Source of the DNA: CALMFG01 sp963674805
Lineage (GTDB): Bacteria; Bacillota; Clostridia; Christensenellales; CALMFG01
Direction of reading: 5' to 3'
Assembly: GCA_963674805.2 (NCBI GenBank)
Contig: CAXXNY010000005.1
Coordinates: 186,001-250,000 of the forward strand
Length of the DNA: 64,000 nucleotides
The translations under genes and the position numbers were made by a program. Position 1 is the stretch's first letter. Every line of letters starts with the position of its first letter. Below are positions 55,288 through 63,873 of the stretch, piece after piece. A model generated the notes under the pieces. That model searched no databases. It saw only the letters and a list, made by a program, of their open reading frames with translations, and was not told the DNA's origin.

Positions 55288-55917
55288 ATGAAATTGATGT
55301 TTTTAGGTCCGCCGGGGGCCGGCAAGGGTACTCAGGCTAAGATTGTCAGTGCGAAATACGGCATTGCGCATATTTCGACCGGCGATATGCTGAGAACCGA
55401 AATGAGTAACGGCACCGAGCTTGGCAAAAAAGCCAAAGCAGTGATTGAAGCCGGCGAACTCGTTTCGGATGACATCATCATCGCGATGGTGGAATCACGG
55501 CTGAAAAAGGCGGACTGTAAAAACGGATTCTTATTAGACGGATTCCCAAGGACGCTGGAGCAGGCAAAGGCATTAGATGCAATTGTAAAGCTGGATGCCT
55601 GCGTCAACATCGACGTTCCGGATGAATTCCTGGTCAACCGGATATGCGGCAGGCGCGTATGCACCGCCTGCGGCGCAACTTATTCGGTCAAGCATCTAAC
55701 CGATATGACGTGTCAGGCCTGCGGCGGTGAATTGATACAGCGAGCAGACGACACCGAAGAAACGGTATTAAACCGTATTGCGGTTTATGAGAAACAGACC
55801 AAACCGCTGATTGACTTTTATACCGAAAAGGGATTAGTCGTCGATATCGACGGCACCGGATCGGTGGAAGGCGTCGCGGAGGCAATATTTGAAACACTGG
55901 AATCAATGCAGCAGTAA
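55288..55917 (+). CDS. adk: adenylate kinase
   Basis: 209 residues. Interconverts ATP + AMP and 2 ADP. P-loop GPPGAGKGTQA, DGFPRTLEQA, and a zinc-type lid with four Cys (CxxC in RVCTACGATY; CQACGG), the Gram-positive form. ATG at 55288 preferred over TTG 55282: TGGAGA lies 6 bases upstream and the protein then begins MKLMFLGPPG. Confidence 0.97.
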   Translation: MKLMFLGPPGAGKGTQAKIVSAKYGIAHISTGDMLRTEMSNGTELGKKAKAVIEAGELVSDDIIIAMVESRLKKADCKNGFLLDGFPRTLEQAKALDAIVKLDACVNIDVPDEFLVNRICGRRVCTACGATYSVKHLTDMTCQACGGELIQRADDTEETVLNRIAVYEKQTKPLIDFYTEKGLVVDIDGTGSVEGVAEAIFETLESMQQ

Positions 55918-55947
55918 GAGGGAAATAAGCGACCGAAAGAATTAGAT

Positions 55948-56700
55948 ATGATAAAACTGAAAACCAGTGCGGAAATCGAGCTGATGAAAGCGGCTGGTGA
56001 TCTGGGCTCGGCAGCAATGCTGGCCGTAGGTGAAAAAATCAAACCGGGCGTGACAACCGCCGACCTCGATAAAATCGCGTATCATGTGATCACACGAAAC
56101 GGGGGGCAGCCGTCATTCAAGGGATACCGCGGGTTTCCGGCAAGCATATGCGCGTCGGTTAACGAGGAAATCGTCCACGGGATACCCGGCACAAGGCGGC
56201 TTGAAGAAGGCGATATTGTCAGTATCGACCTCGGTGTCCTGCTCAGCGGATACCATTCTGACATGGCAAGAACCTTTCTTGTTGGGGATGTGGATCCCGA
56301 AACCAAGAATCTGGTTGAAGTCACCAAAGCATCGTTCTTTGAAGGGCTTAAAGGGTTCAAAAAAGGAAGACGGCTGATGGACATCGCAGAGCGGATCCAG
56401 AAGACCGCAGAAGATGCGGGATATGCCGTTGTCAGGGATTTGGTCGGACACGGAATCGGGCAGAACCTGCACGAATCACCGGATGTGCCGAACTTCACCT
56501 ATAAGGGGCCAAACCCGAGACTAAATGTCGGATTGGTGCTGGCAATTGAGCCGATGATCAATATGGGTACGCAGAAGGTCAGGTGGATGGATGACGGGTG
56601 GACCGTTGTCACAGAAGACGGGAAACCGTCGGCCCACTACGAAAATACGGTGGCCTTGACCGAGAACGGCCTTGAGATATTGACCAATCGTCATATTTAA
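55948..56700 (+). CDS. map: methionine aminopeptidase, type I
   Basis: 250 residues. Removes initiator Met. Metal ligands are visible: D in SIDLGVLLSGYHSDMARTF (two Asp), H in DLVGHGIGQNLHESPDVPNF (parts VGHGIGQNLHE), E in LAIEPMINMG, and E in HYENTVALTENG. No N-terminal SRC-type zinc extension. The ATG lacks a strong SD. Follows adk by 30 bp, the common Firmicutes order. Confidence 0.96.
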   Translation: MIKLKTSAEIELMKAAGDLGSAAMLAVGEKIKPGVTTADLDKIAYHVITRNGGQPSFKGYRGFPASICASVNEEIVHGIPGTRRLEEGDIVSIDLGVLLSGYHSDMARTFLVGDVDPETKNLVEVTKASFFEGLKGFKKGRRLMDIAERIQKTAEDAGYAVVRDLVGHGIGQNLHESPDVPNFTYKGPNPRLNVGLVLAIEPMINMGTQKVRWMDDGWTVVTEDGKPSAHYENTVALTENGLEILTNRHI

Positions 56701-56719
56701 GGATAAGGAGCGGACTGAA

Positions 56720-57019
56720 GTGAAGGATTTTACAGTTGAAACCGGACGGATAGCCAAAGCGCTTGCCGGACGGGACAAGGATAGATTCTTCATGATACTG
56801 GACGTCGTTGATGAGGAATATGTCCATATATCTGACGGGGATTACCGGAAGATGGCACGGCCGAAGCTTAAGAAAATCAAGCATCTGAAAATGACGCCGG
56901 TTGTGCTGGAAGGCATTAAAGAAAAACTAAATGATGGTAAAAAAGTGTTTGATGCAGAGCTTAGAAGTGCTATAATGAAAGCTGGCTTTAACGCCGGAGC
57001 AGAAGAAAGGAGCGTTTAA
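56720..57019 (+). CDS. KOW-domain RNA-binding protein, L14e-like
   Basis: 99 residues. The first half (VETGRIAKALAGRDKDRFFM, ILDVVDEEYVHISDGDYRKM) is a KOW/SH3-like fold similar to archaeal and eukaryotic L14e; the second half is a Lys-rich helix that is less conserved. Found between map and infA in many Clostridia; ribosomal association is likely but unproven. GTG start 9 bases after AAGGAG; infA begins 1 bp after its stop. Confidence 0.85.
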   Translation: MKDFTVETGRIAKALAGRDKDRFFMILDVVDEEYVHISDGDYRKMARPKLKKIKHLKMTPVVLEGIKEKLNDGKKVFDAELRSAIMKAGFNAGAEERSV

Positions 57020-57020
57020 C

Positions 57021-57245
57021 TTGTCAAAAGCTGATGTTATTGAAGTAGAAGGTAAAGTAACGGATGCGTTTCCGAATGCTGAATTTGAAGTCGAGTTGGA
57101 AAACGGACACAAAATCTTAGCACATATTTCGGGAAAACTCCGGATGCACTATATCAAGATTGTCCCAGGGGATAAGGTAACGGTCGAGTTATCACCGTAT
57201 GACCTCACACGGGGCAGAATAACATGGAGAGGCAAAGGCAGGTAG
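57021..57245 (+). CDS. infA: translation initiation factor IF-1
   Basis: 74 residues. OB-fold factor occupying the 30S A site. SKADVIEVEGKVTDAFPNA, FEVELENGHKILAHISGKLR (parts ENGHKILAHISGK) and DLTRGRITWRGK are standard. TTG start 8 bases after AAAGGAG. Confidence 0.98.
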   Translation: MSKADVIEVEGKVTDAFPNAEFEVELENGHKILAHISGKLRMHYIKIVPGDKVTVELSPYDLTRGRITWRGKGR

Positions 57246-57291
57246 AACGTCGAAATAGATTTCGTAATCAGGCTTTAAGGAGAGTTGAAAA

Positions 57292-57405
57292 ATGAAAGTA
57301 AGACCGTCGGTAAAACCGATATGTGAAAAATGCAAGATAATTAAGCGCAAAGGCAAAGTTATGGTCATTTGCGAAAACCCGAAGCATAAGCAGAAACAGG
57401 GCTGA
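57292..57405 (+). CDS. rpmJ: 50S ribosomal protein L36
   Basis: 37 residues, below a 60-residue cutoff but certain. MKVRPSVKPICEKCKIIKRK, then CENPKHKQKQG: zinc ligands CEKC, Cys and His, the C+ form. TAAGGAG lies 9 bases before the ATG. In the conserved infA-rpmJ-rpsM order. Confidence 0.97.
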   Translation: MKVRPSVKPICEKCKIIKRKGKVMVICENPKHKQKQG

Positions 57406-57441
57406 TTACTTCGGCTGATTTAAGTACACTGAAAGTAACGT

Positions 57442-57476
57442 ATATACTAGCGGCTGACCAGCGGATGCTGGTATAT
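57442..57476 (+). promoter_or_regulatory. stem-loop in the rpmJ-rpsM spacer
   Basis: ATATACTAGC (57442-57451) pairs over ten positions (one G-U) with GCTGGTATAT (57467-57476), loop of 15. It lies in the 122-bp gap before rpsM, where E. coli carries the S4-binding site that controls the alpha operon. Confidence 0.4.
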
Positions 57477-57527
57477 GTATATGCTTTATGATCATAGATG
57501 AAATTTATTGGAGGTAAAGTATAAGAT

Positions 57528-57896
57528 ATGGCACGTATTGCAGGTGTTGATCTTCCGAGAGAAAAACGGGTCGAAATCGGCCTTACATATATCTATGGTA
57601 TCGGGCTGAAAAGCTCACAGGATATATTGGCGAAAACAGGAATTAATCCGGATATCCGCGTCAAAGATCTGTCAGAATCCGATGTCGGTAAGCTTAGGGA
57701 AACCATTGAAAAAAGCTACCGCGTGGAAGGTGACTTACGGCGCGAAGTATCAATGAATATTAAACGGCTGATTGAAATCGGTTCTTACAGAGGAATCAGG
57801 CATCGCCGCGGGCTGCCCGTAAGGGGACAGAGCTCTAAGCAGAATGCCAGAACGCGTAAAGGGCCGAGAAGAAGCGTCAGCGGTAAGAAAAAATAG
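57528..57896 (+). CDS. rpsM: 30S ribosomal protein S13
   Basis: 122 residues. MARIAGVDLPREKRVEIGLT, YIYGIGLKSSQDILAKTGI and RHRRGLPVRGQSSKQNARTR are diagnostic. GGAGGT precedes the ATG. Starts the alpha operon. Confidence 0.98.
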   Translation: MARIAGVDLPREKRVEIGLTYIYGIGLKSSQDILAKTGINPDIRVKDLSESDVGKLRETIEKSYRVEGDLRREVSMNIKRLIEIGSYRGIRHRRGLPVRGQSSKQNARTRKGPRRSVSGKKK

Positions 57897-57912
57897 CAGG
57901 TGGAGGATGTAA

Positions 57913-58299
57913 ATGGCAAGTCCTAAATCAAAAAAACGTAAAGTTAAAAAGAATATAGAGCGCGGACAGGCTCATATCCGTTCTTCGTTCAACAATACGC
58001 TGGTTACCCTGACAGATTTGCAGGGCAACGGGCTGTCATGGGCGAGTGCCGGCGGCATGGGATTCAGAGGTTCAAGGAAGTCCACTCCGTTTGCGGCACA
58101 GCAGGCAGCAGAAAAAGCAGCGAAAGCCGCGATGGAACACGGCTTAAGAACGGTGGAAGTGTATGTGAAGGGCCCGGGATCGGGCAGGGAAGCGGCAATC
58201 AGGGCACTGCAGGCTGCAGGTCTTGATATTGTGTTGATTAAAGACGTTACGCCGATTCCGCACAACGGATGTCGCCCGCCGAAACGCAGAAGAGTTTAA
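57913..58299 (+). CDS. rpsK: 30S ribosomal protein S11
   Basis: 128 residues. GQAHIRSSFNNTLVTLTDLQ, GRGFRGSRKSTPFAAQQAA region and VTPIPHNGCRPPKRRRV identify it. GTGGAGG lies upstream; gap to rpsM 16 bp. Confidence 0.98.
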   Translation: MASPKSKKRKVKKNIERGQAHIRSSFNNTLVTLTDLQGNGLSWASAGGMGFRGSRKSTPFAAQQAAEKAAKAAMEHGLRTVEVYVKGPGSGREAAIRALQAAGLDIVLIKDVTPIPHNGCRPPKRRRV

Positions 58300-58311
58300 A
58301 GGAGATTAAGT

Positions 58312-58935
58312 ATGGCTAGATATACAGATTCAGTATGCCGTCTTTGCAGAAGAGAAGGCGCTAAACTGTTCCTTAAAGGAGATCGCTGCTACTCTTCTAA
58401 ATGCGCATTTGTTAAACGTCCGGTACCCCCGGGTGAACACGGACAGAGCAGAAAGAAGCAGTCCGAATACGGCATGCAGCTGAGAGAAAAGCAAAAAGTA
58501 AAACGCGCATACGGAATGCAGGAAAAGCAGTTTAGAAAATATTTCGAGCTGGCAGAAAAGAAGCACGGCGTAACCGGTGAAGAATTACTGGCGCTGCTTG
58601 AAAGACGTTTGGACAATACGGTTTTCCGTCTTGGCCTTGCGGACAGCAGAGCGCAGGCGAGGCAGACCGTGTTGCACGGCCATGTCACCGTCAACGGCAA
58701 AAAAGTGGATATTCCTTCTGCTTTTGTCGAAATCGGCGATGAAATAAAGATTAAAGATAAATCCAAGGATATGCAGCGGTTTAAAGAAATCAGAGAGGGT
58801 GAAGCCCGTGCGGTCAACAAATGGTTAACGTTTGACAACGCCAACCTGACCGGACGCGTGGTAGCAATGCCGCAGCGAGACGATATTGACCTTACCATTC
58901 AGGAGCATATGATCGTCGAGCTTTATTCAAAGTAA
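58312..58935 (+). CDS. rpsD: 30S ribosomal protein S4, zinc-binding type
   Basis: 207 residues. Cys 9, 12, 26 and 31 form the zinc site (CRLCRREGAK, then CYSSKC). S4 domain: LLERRLDNTVFRLGLADSRA, GHVTVNGKKVDIPS. Many Bacillota use rpsD away from this operon; here it stays in the alpha operon. AAGGAG precedes the ATG. Confidence 0.98.
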   Translation: MARYTDSVCRLCRREGAKLFLKGDRCYSSKCAFVKRPVPPGEHGQSRKKQSEYGMQLREKQKVKRAYGMQEKQFRKYFELAEKKHGVTGEELLALLERRLDNTVFRLGLADSRAQARQTVLHGHVTVNGKKVDIPSAFVEIGDEIKIKDKSKDMQRFKEIREGEARAVNKWLTFDNANLTGRVVAMPQRDDIDLTIQEHMIVELYSK

Positions 58936-58958
58936 TCTGTTTTTTGAATGTGCTATCG

Positions 58959-58964
58959 TATAAT
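58959..58964 (+). promoter_or_regulatory. possible -10 element before rpoA
   Basis: TATAAT lies in the 58-bp rpsD-rpoA gap, but no convincing -35 sits 16-18 bp upstream. Only a weak internal promoter is possible. Confidence 0.25.
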
Positions 58965-58993
58965 CCTTATCCAAAAGGAGTGTTGATAACAAT

Positions 58994-59938
58994 ATGCTAG
59001 AAATAGAAAAGCCTAAAATTCAGTGTGAAGAAATCGATGAAAAGCAGAAATATGCCAGATTTACGATGGAGCCGCTTGAAAGAGGCTTTGGGATCACCCT
59101 CGGCAACTCCCTTAGGAGAATCCTGTTATACTGTCTGCCTGGTGCAGCGGTAACGCGGGTGAAGTTTGACGGAATACTGCATGAGTTTACAACCATTGAC
59201 GGCGTGCTGGAAGATGTGACAAACATCATCTTAAACCTTAAGCAGCTCGCTGTTCGGATGCATACCGACGAACCCAAGACCCTGACATTGGATGTTAAGG
59301 GGAGCAAAGAGGTAACGGCGGCGGATATCATCACGGATTCCGAAGTGGAAATCGTGAATCCGGAACTTCATATCGCCACAGTCAACAGTGACGGTGCATT
59401 GCGCGCCGAAATCACCGTTGAAAAAGGCAGGGGATATGTACTCGCCGAAAAGAACAAGATGGACGATATGCCAATCGGGATTATCCCGGTGGATTCGATG
59501 TTCACACCGACGCGCAAGGTCAACTTTTCGGTTGACAATACCCGTGTCGGACAGATTACCGACTTTGACAAGCTGACGCTGGAACTTTGGACCAACGGCA
59601 GTATTAAACCGGAAGAAGCGGTGTCTCTGGCGGCTAAAATCATGAGCGAGCATCTGGCGCAGTTTATCGATCTTTCCGAACATGTCAACGAAGTTGAAAT
59701 CATGGTCGAAAAAGAAGAGGATACCAAGGAAAAGATTCTGGAGATCACCATTGAAGAACTCGATCTTTCCGTCCGCTCATATAACTGCTTAAAACGCGCG
59801 GGCATCAATACCGTCGAAGAGCTGGTCATGAAAAATGAAGAAGAAATGATGAAGGTCCGTAATCTCGGTCGGAAGTCATTGGAAGAAGTACAGCAGAAAC
59901 TCGAAGCATTAGGCTTGAGTCTGAGAATAAGCGATTAA
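58994..59938 (+). CDS. rpoA: RNA polymerase alpha subunit
   Basis: 314 residues. N-terminal assembly domain (FTMEPLERGFGITLGNSLRR, shown in parts EPLERGFGIT and LGNSLRR), linker near 225-240, and C-terminal DNA- and activator-binding domain (about 245-314: LDLSVRSYNCLKRAGINTVE, LGRKSLEEVQQKLEALGL). ATG at 58994; AAAAGGAG lies 13 bases upstream, a long spacing. Confidence 0.98.
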   Translation: MLEIEKPKIQCEEIDEKQKYARFTMEPLERGFGITLGNSLRRILLYCLPGAAVTRVKFDGILHEFTTIDGVLEDVTNIILNLKQLAVRMHTDEPKTLTLDVKGSKEVTAADIITDSEVEIVNPELHIATVNSDGALRAEITVEKGRGYVLAEKNKMDDMPIGIIPVDSMFTPTRKVNFSVDNTRVGQITDFDKLTLELWTNGSIKPEEAVSLAAKIMSEHLAQFIDLSEHVNEVEIMVEKEEDTKEKILEITIEELDLSVRSYNCLKRAGINTVEELVMKNEEEMMKVRNLGRKSLEEVQQKLEALGLSLRISD

Positions 59939-59959
59939 TGAATTGGAGGTAAGGGGCTA

Positions 59960-60469
59960 ATGGCTAAGTATCGCAAGCTGAACAAGCCTTCTGACCAGAG
60001 AAACGCGATGATGAGAAATCTGGTGACATCGCTGATCTGGAACGGCAGAATAGAGACAACCGAAGCGCGTGCCAAAGAGGTGCGTAAATTCGCCGAAAAA
60101 TATATTACATTGGCAGTGCGCGAATGTGATAACAATGTTGAAGTAACCAAAACCATCAAAGACAAAGAAGGCAGCAAGAAGATTACGTTCACTAACGACG
60201 CTCCGTCAAAATTGGCGGCGCGCCGTAAAATGCTGTCTTATCTGTACAGCGTTAAAGAGGAAAAGCAGGACAAGGAAAGCAAGTATAACTATCATCAGAG
60301 AACCAAGGAAAATAAATTTCCGGTGGTTGAAAAGCTTTTCCGCGAAATCGGGCCTAAATATAAAGCCCGCAAGGAAGAAACCGGCCAGGGCGGCGGATAT
60401 ACCCGCATTATCAAAAAAGGCCCGCGGCGCGGTGATGCTTCTGAAGTCGTGATTATTGAATTGGTTTAA
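59960..60469 (+). CDS. rplQ: 50S ribosomal protein L17, long clostridial form
   Basis: 169 residues against about 112-127 usual. The N-terminal core (KLNKPSDQRNAMMRNLVTSL, GRIETTEARAKEVRKFAEKY) and the C-terminal GGGYTRIIKKGPRRGDASE are conserved. Between lie about 50 extra residues, Lys- and Glu-rich. Such insertions are known from Clostridia. TTGGAGG precedes the ATG. Last gene of the alpha operon. Confidence 0.97.
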   Translation: MAKYRKLNKPSDQRNAMMRNLVTSLIWNGRIETTEARAKEVRKFAEKYITLAVRECDNNVEVTKTIKDKEGSKKITFTNDAPSKLAARRKMLSYLYSVKEEKQDKESKYNYHQRTKENKFPVVEKLFREIGPKYKARKEETGQGGGYTRIIKKGPRRGDASEVVIIELV

Positions 60470-60617
60470 CGGTTCGGTATCATCTTAAAATCAAAGGGAT
60501 TTAACAGGCTTGGGAGGCAATCTTGAGCCTTATTTATTACGGGCCGGGCATGTAAACAAATTATTAATGTTCACATCCGCCTGTAGCAATTCAAAACAGT
60601 GGTGTTAAAATAGCGTT
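60470..60617. other. spacer between rplQ and ecfA1
   Basis: A weak stem GGCTT (60507-60511)/GAGCC (60525-60529) followed by TTATTTATT may terminate the alpha operon; its short stem makes this doubtful. The distal end carries the ecfA1 promoter. No gene is visible. Confidence 0.4.
60603..60611 (+). promoter_or_regulatory. extended -10 promoter abutting the ecfA1 start codon
   Basis: TGTTAAAAT (60603-60611) is an extended -10. With usual geometry transcription begins at 60618, the A of the ATG. No SD precedes ecfA1, so the mRNA may be leaderless. The -35 (GTAGCA) is weak. Confidence 0.45.
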
Positions 60618-61460
60618 ATGAAAAAACCGCAGGTTGTGACCGAGAATCTTATTTATACTTACCGCGGCGATGAGCAATCGCTGACTTTCGCGTTGAACGG
60701 AGTTTCGATTGAAATCCAGAAGGGTGAGTTTGTCTCCGTGATCGGGCACAACGGCTCGGGCAAGTCAACGCTGGCGAAGCTGTTTAATGCGCTTTATGTG
60801 CCAAGCGACGGGGATGTTTATATCGCCGGCATGAATACCAAGGATGAAGCGCTGGCGTGGGATGTCCGGCGGACATGCGGAATGGTTTTTCAAAATCCTG
60901 ATAATCAGCTCGTCGCGACGCTGGTCGAAGAAGACGTAGCGTTCGGTCCGGAAAACTTAGGGATTCCGTCCGATGAGATTGTCAGGCGGGTGAAAGATGC
61001 GCTGAAGACTGTTGCTTTAGAGGGCTATGAAAAGCGGGCGCCGCATATGCTGTCCGGCGGCCAGAAGCAGCGGGTGGCGATAGCCGGGATATTGGCGATG
61101 CTGCCTGATATTATTGTGTTTGATGAGCCGACGGCCATGCTGGATCCGAAGGGCAGAAAAGAAGTGCTGGAAACCATCCGGCGACTGAATCAGGAGCAGG
61201 GCAAGACCATCATCTATATTACGCACTATATTGAGGAAACAGTTAATGCGGACCGGATAATCGTCCTGGACGGCGGACTCGTCCGTCTCAACGGCACACC
61301 GCATGAGGTTTTTGCCGAATATGAGTCATTGCGGGAAGCAGGGCTCTCTGTACCGCGGGCGGCGCGGCTGCATCTGATGCTGAAAGAGAAAGGGATTGCG
61401 CTTGGAGATATCGCAATCACCAATGAAGACCTGGTGGATGAATTATGTCGATTGCTGTAA
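60618..61460 (+). CDS. ecfA1: ECF transporter ATPase EcfA1
   Basis: 280 residues. ATP-binding subunit of the energy-coupling-factor module that, with membrane S-components elsewhere, imports vitamins and trace metals. Walker A GHNGSGKSTLAKLF (about 43-50), Q-loop GMVFQNPDNQLVA, signature LSGGQKQRVAIAG, Walker B IIVFDEPTAMLDP, H-loop ITHYIEE. The ATG at 60618 is the only good start. Its 3' end overlaps ecfA2 by 16 bp. Confidence 0.95.
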   Translation: MKKPQVVTENLIYTYRGDEQSLTFALNGVSIEIQKGEFVSVIGHNGSGKSTLAKLFNALYVPSDGDVYIAGMNTKDEALAWDVRRTCGMVFQNPDNQLVATLVEEDVAFGPENLGIPSDEIVRRVKDALKTVALEGYEKRAPHMLSGGQKQRVAIAGILAMLPDIIVFDEPTAMLDPKGRKEVLETIRRLNQEQGKTIIYITHYIEETVNADRIIVLDGGLVRLNGTPHEVFAEYESLREAGLSVPRAARLHLMLKEKGIALGDIAITNEDLVDELCRLL

Positions 61461-62299
61461 AAGACGTCTCGCTGACATATGCAAAGAATACGCCGTTTGA
61501 GACCAAGGCGGTTGACCACGTTTCGCTTGAAATTAAGCAGGGCGATTTTTTGGGCGTGATCGGGCATACCGGATCAGGTAAAACCACGTTGATTCAGATG
61601 ATCGCGGGGCTGATTAAACCCGATGACGGCGTTATCACGGTGAACGGACAGGACATCAACAGTAAGACCTATGATCGCAAGATGCTGAGAAAAGCGGTTG
61701 GTGTGGTGTTCCAGTATCCCGAATACCAGCTGTTCGAAGAAACCGTCTATCAGGATATTGCGTTTGCACCTAAGAAAGCGGGTTTGGACGAAGCGGGACA
61801 GGAAGCTGCAGTGAAAACTGCGTGCGAATTATTAGAAATTGACTTTGAAGCGATTAAGGACAAATCGCCGTTTGAATTATCTGGCGGTCAAAAACGAAAA
61901 GTTGCGATAGCCGGTGTATTGGCCGTTGATCCGGATATATTGATTCTGGACGAACCGGTCGCAGGGCTTGACCCGCACGGCCGCAAGGCGCTGATGGCGC
62001 TGATACAAAAATTAAACCAAAAAGGAAAGACCATCATTATGATTACCCACAGCATGGACGACCTGGCGCTTTATGCGAAACGGGTTGTGGTGCTGAAATC
62101 GGGAAAGGTGGTTTATGACGAAACACCGGAAACCGTGTTTGCAAAAGCGGATGCGCTGATCAGAATGGATTTGGATATTCCGGAGGCGTCAAAAATCGTC
62201 AAGGCTTTAAATGAAAAAGGCAAGCAAGTGCCCGACACAATTATCACGATCAATCAGCTCTATGATTACTTGATCGGCCGTATCGGGACTGTGATATAA
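61445..62299 (+). CDS. ecfA2: ECF transporter ATPase EcfA2
   Basis: 284 residues. Partner ATPase: Walker A GHTGSGKTTLIQMI, Q-loop VGVVFQYPEYQLFEETV, signature LSGGQKRKVAIAG, Walker B ILILDEPVAGLDP, H-loop ITHSMDDL. The Glu-rich differences from EcfA1 (for example YPEYQLFEE) mark the EcfA2 type. Starts inside the end of ecfA1. Confidence 0.95.
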   Translation: MSIAVKDVSLTYAKNTPFETKAVDHVSLEIKQGDFLGVIGHTGSGKTTLIQMIAGLIKPDDGVITVNGQDINSKTYDRKMLRKAVGVVFQYPEYQLFEETVYQDIAFAPKKAGLDEAGQEAAVKTACELLEIDFEAIKDKSPFELSGGQKRKVAIAGVLAVDPDILILDEPVAGLDPHGRKALMALIQKLNQKGKTIIMITHSMDDLALYAKRVVVLKSGKVVYDETPETVFAKADALIRMDLDIPEASKIVKALNEKGKQVPDTIITINQLYDYLIGRIGTVI

Positions 62300-62311
62300 G
62301 GCAGGAACAGG

Positions 62312-63115
62312 ATGCTGAAAAACATTACGCTGGGGCAGTATTTCCCCGGCGACTCGATCATACACCGGCTGGACCCGCGCACGAAAATAACACTGGTTTT
62401 TGTGTTTGTTATTATTATATTTTTATTCCAGACATGGACGGGATACGCGGTGATGTATGCGCTGCTGATTATGGCGGTGATTCTGTCCAAAATCAGTTTT
62501 GGGCACATCTTAAAAGGATTGAAACCATTGTGGTTCATCATCTTGTTCACGTTTATTTTAAATCTGCTATTTACGAATACAGGGAACGTGATTTTTGAAA
62601 TTGGGCGGTTTAAGCTGACAACCGACGGGATTGTCCTTGCCGCGGAGCTTGTATTCAGACTGGTGTTTTTGATTTTAATCACCACGCTTCTCACTTATAC
62701 GACTTCGCCGATTCAGCTGACCGACGCGATTGAGCGGATGTTTAAGCCGCTGAATAAAATCGGGTTTCCGGTACATGAACTCGCGATGATGATGACGATT
62801 GCGATTCGTTTTATCCCGACTTTGATCGAGGAAACGGACAAGATTATGAAGGCACAGATGGCGCGCGGGGCGGAATTCGACTCCAAGAACATCTTTAAGC
62901 GCGCGGTGAATATGGTGCCGCTGCTGGTACCGTTGTTTGTCAGCGCATTCCGCAGAGCGGATGAGCTGGCGTTTGCCATGGAAGCCCGCTGTTACAGCGG
63001 CGGACACGGGCGAACCAAGATGCGCGTGCTGAAACTGCATACCAGAGATTACGTCGTGCTGGTATTGCTGTTGGTCATTGCAGTGCTGCCGGTGGCCGAA
63101 AGAATATGGTTATGA
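62312..63115 (+). CDS. ecfT: ECF transporter transmembrane subunit EcfT
   Basis: 267 residues with about five or six membrane helices. YFPGDSIIHRLDPRTKI at the start and the two coupling motifs with A-R-G: ARGAEFDSKN and ARCYSGGHGRTKM, which contact the ATPases. GGCAGGA lies 12 bp after ecfA2. Substrate specificity comes from S-components outside the window. Confidence 0.95.
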   Translation: MLKNITLGQYFPGDSIIHRLDPRTKITLVFVFVIIIFLFQTWTGYAVMYALLIMAVILSKISFGHILKGLKPLWFIILFTFILNLLFTNTGNVIFEIGRFKLTTDGIVLAAELVFRLVFLILITTLLTYTTSPIQLTDAIERMFKPLNKIGFPVHELAMMMTIAIRFIPTLIEETDKIMKAQMARGAEFDSKNIFKRAVNMVPLLVPLFVSAFRRADELAFAMEARCYSGGHGRTKMRVLKLHTRDYVVLVLLLVIAVLPVAERIWL

Positions 63116-63873
63116 CAAAGCGGATTAAGCTTGTGATTGAATATGACGGCACGCAGTATGCCGGCTGGCAGGTACAGCCGAACGCAGTGACCGTTCAGGA
63201 GACGATAGAAGGTGCGCTGAAAATGCTGACTAGAGCTGATATCCGCATACACGGCGCTGGGCGTACCGATGCGGGCGTGCATGCGCTGAGGCAGACCGCG
63301 CACTTTGATACAGATGCATCAATACCGCCGGAAAACTTCGCAGCAGCGCTGAATACGCAGCTGCCGCCGGACATCAGGATCAGATCATCAGAGGAAGTCG
63401 CAGATACATTCCATGCCCGGTTCTCGGCGAAGGGGAAGACCTATCAATACGCAATCTATAATTTTCCCGTTGCATCTGCGGTTAAGCGGCTCAACACCTG
63501 TCATGTGAGGGAACCACTGGATGTTTCGGCCATGCAGGCGACGGCAAGGCGCTTTATCGGTACGCATGATTTCAGTGCGTTCTGTGCATCCAATACGGAT
63601 GTGGAGGACAAGGTCAGAAACGTGACGCGGGCGGAGATCACGGCAGACCTGCCGGAGATTCTTTTTACCGTCTCGGGCAACGGTTTTTTATATAATATGG
63701 TGCGGATTATGGCCGGAACGCTGATTGAAGCCGGGCGGCATAAAATAAGCCCGGAACAGACCGGAGAAATCCTGGCCGGGAAAGACCGGACAAAAGCGCC
63801 GTATACGGCACCGGCCCACGGGCTGACGCTGGTTTCGGTCTTATATGACGGAGTAAATGGAAATGCGCAATAA
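63112..63873 (+). CDS. truA: tRNA pseudouridine synthase A
   Basis: 253 residues. Isomerises U38-U40 in tRNA anticodon arms. KLVIEYDGTQYAGWQVQPNA, catalytic-region AGRTDAGVHALRQTAHF with Asp, and YNMVRIMAGTLIEAG are intact. ATG at 63112 overlaps the ecfT stop (ATGA); a start at 63106 would add two residues. The order ecfA1-ecfA2-ecfT-truA is common in Firmicutes. Confidence 0.95.
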   Translation: MTKRIKLVIEYDGTQYAGWQVQPNAVTVQETIEGALKMLTRADIRIHGAGRTDAGVHALRQTAHFDTDASIPPENFAAALNTQLPPDIRIRSSEEVADTFHARFSAKGKTYQYAIYNFPVASAVKRLNTCHVREPLDVSAMQATARRFIGTHDFSAFCASNTDVEDKVRNVTRAEITADLPEILFTVSGNGFLYNMVRIMAGTLIEAGRHKISPEQTGEILAGKDRTKAPYTAPAHGLTLVSVLYDGVNGNAQ

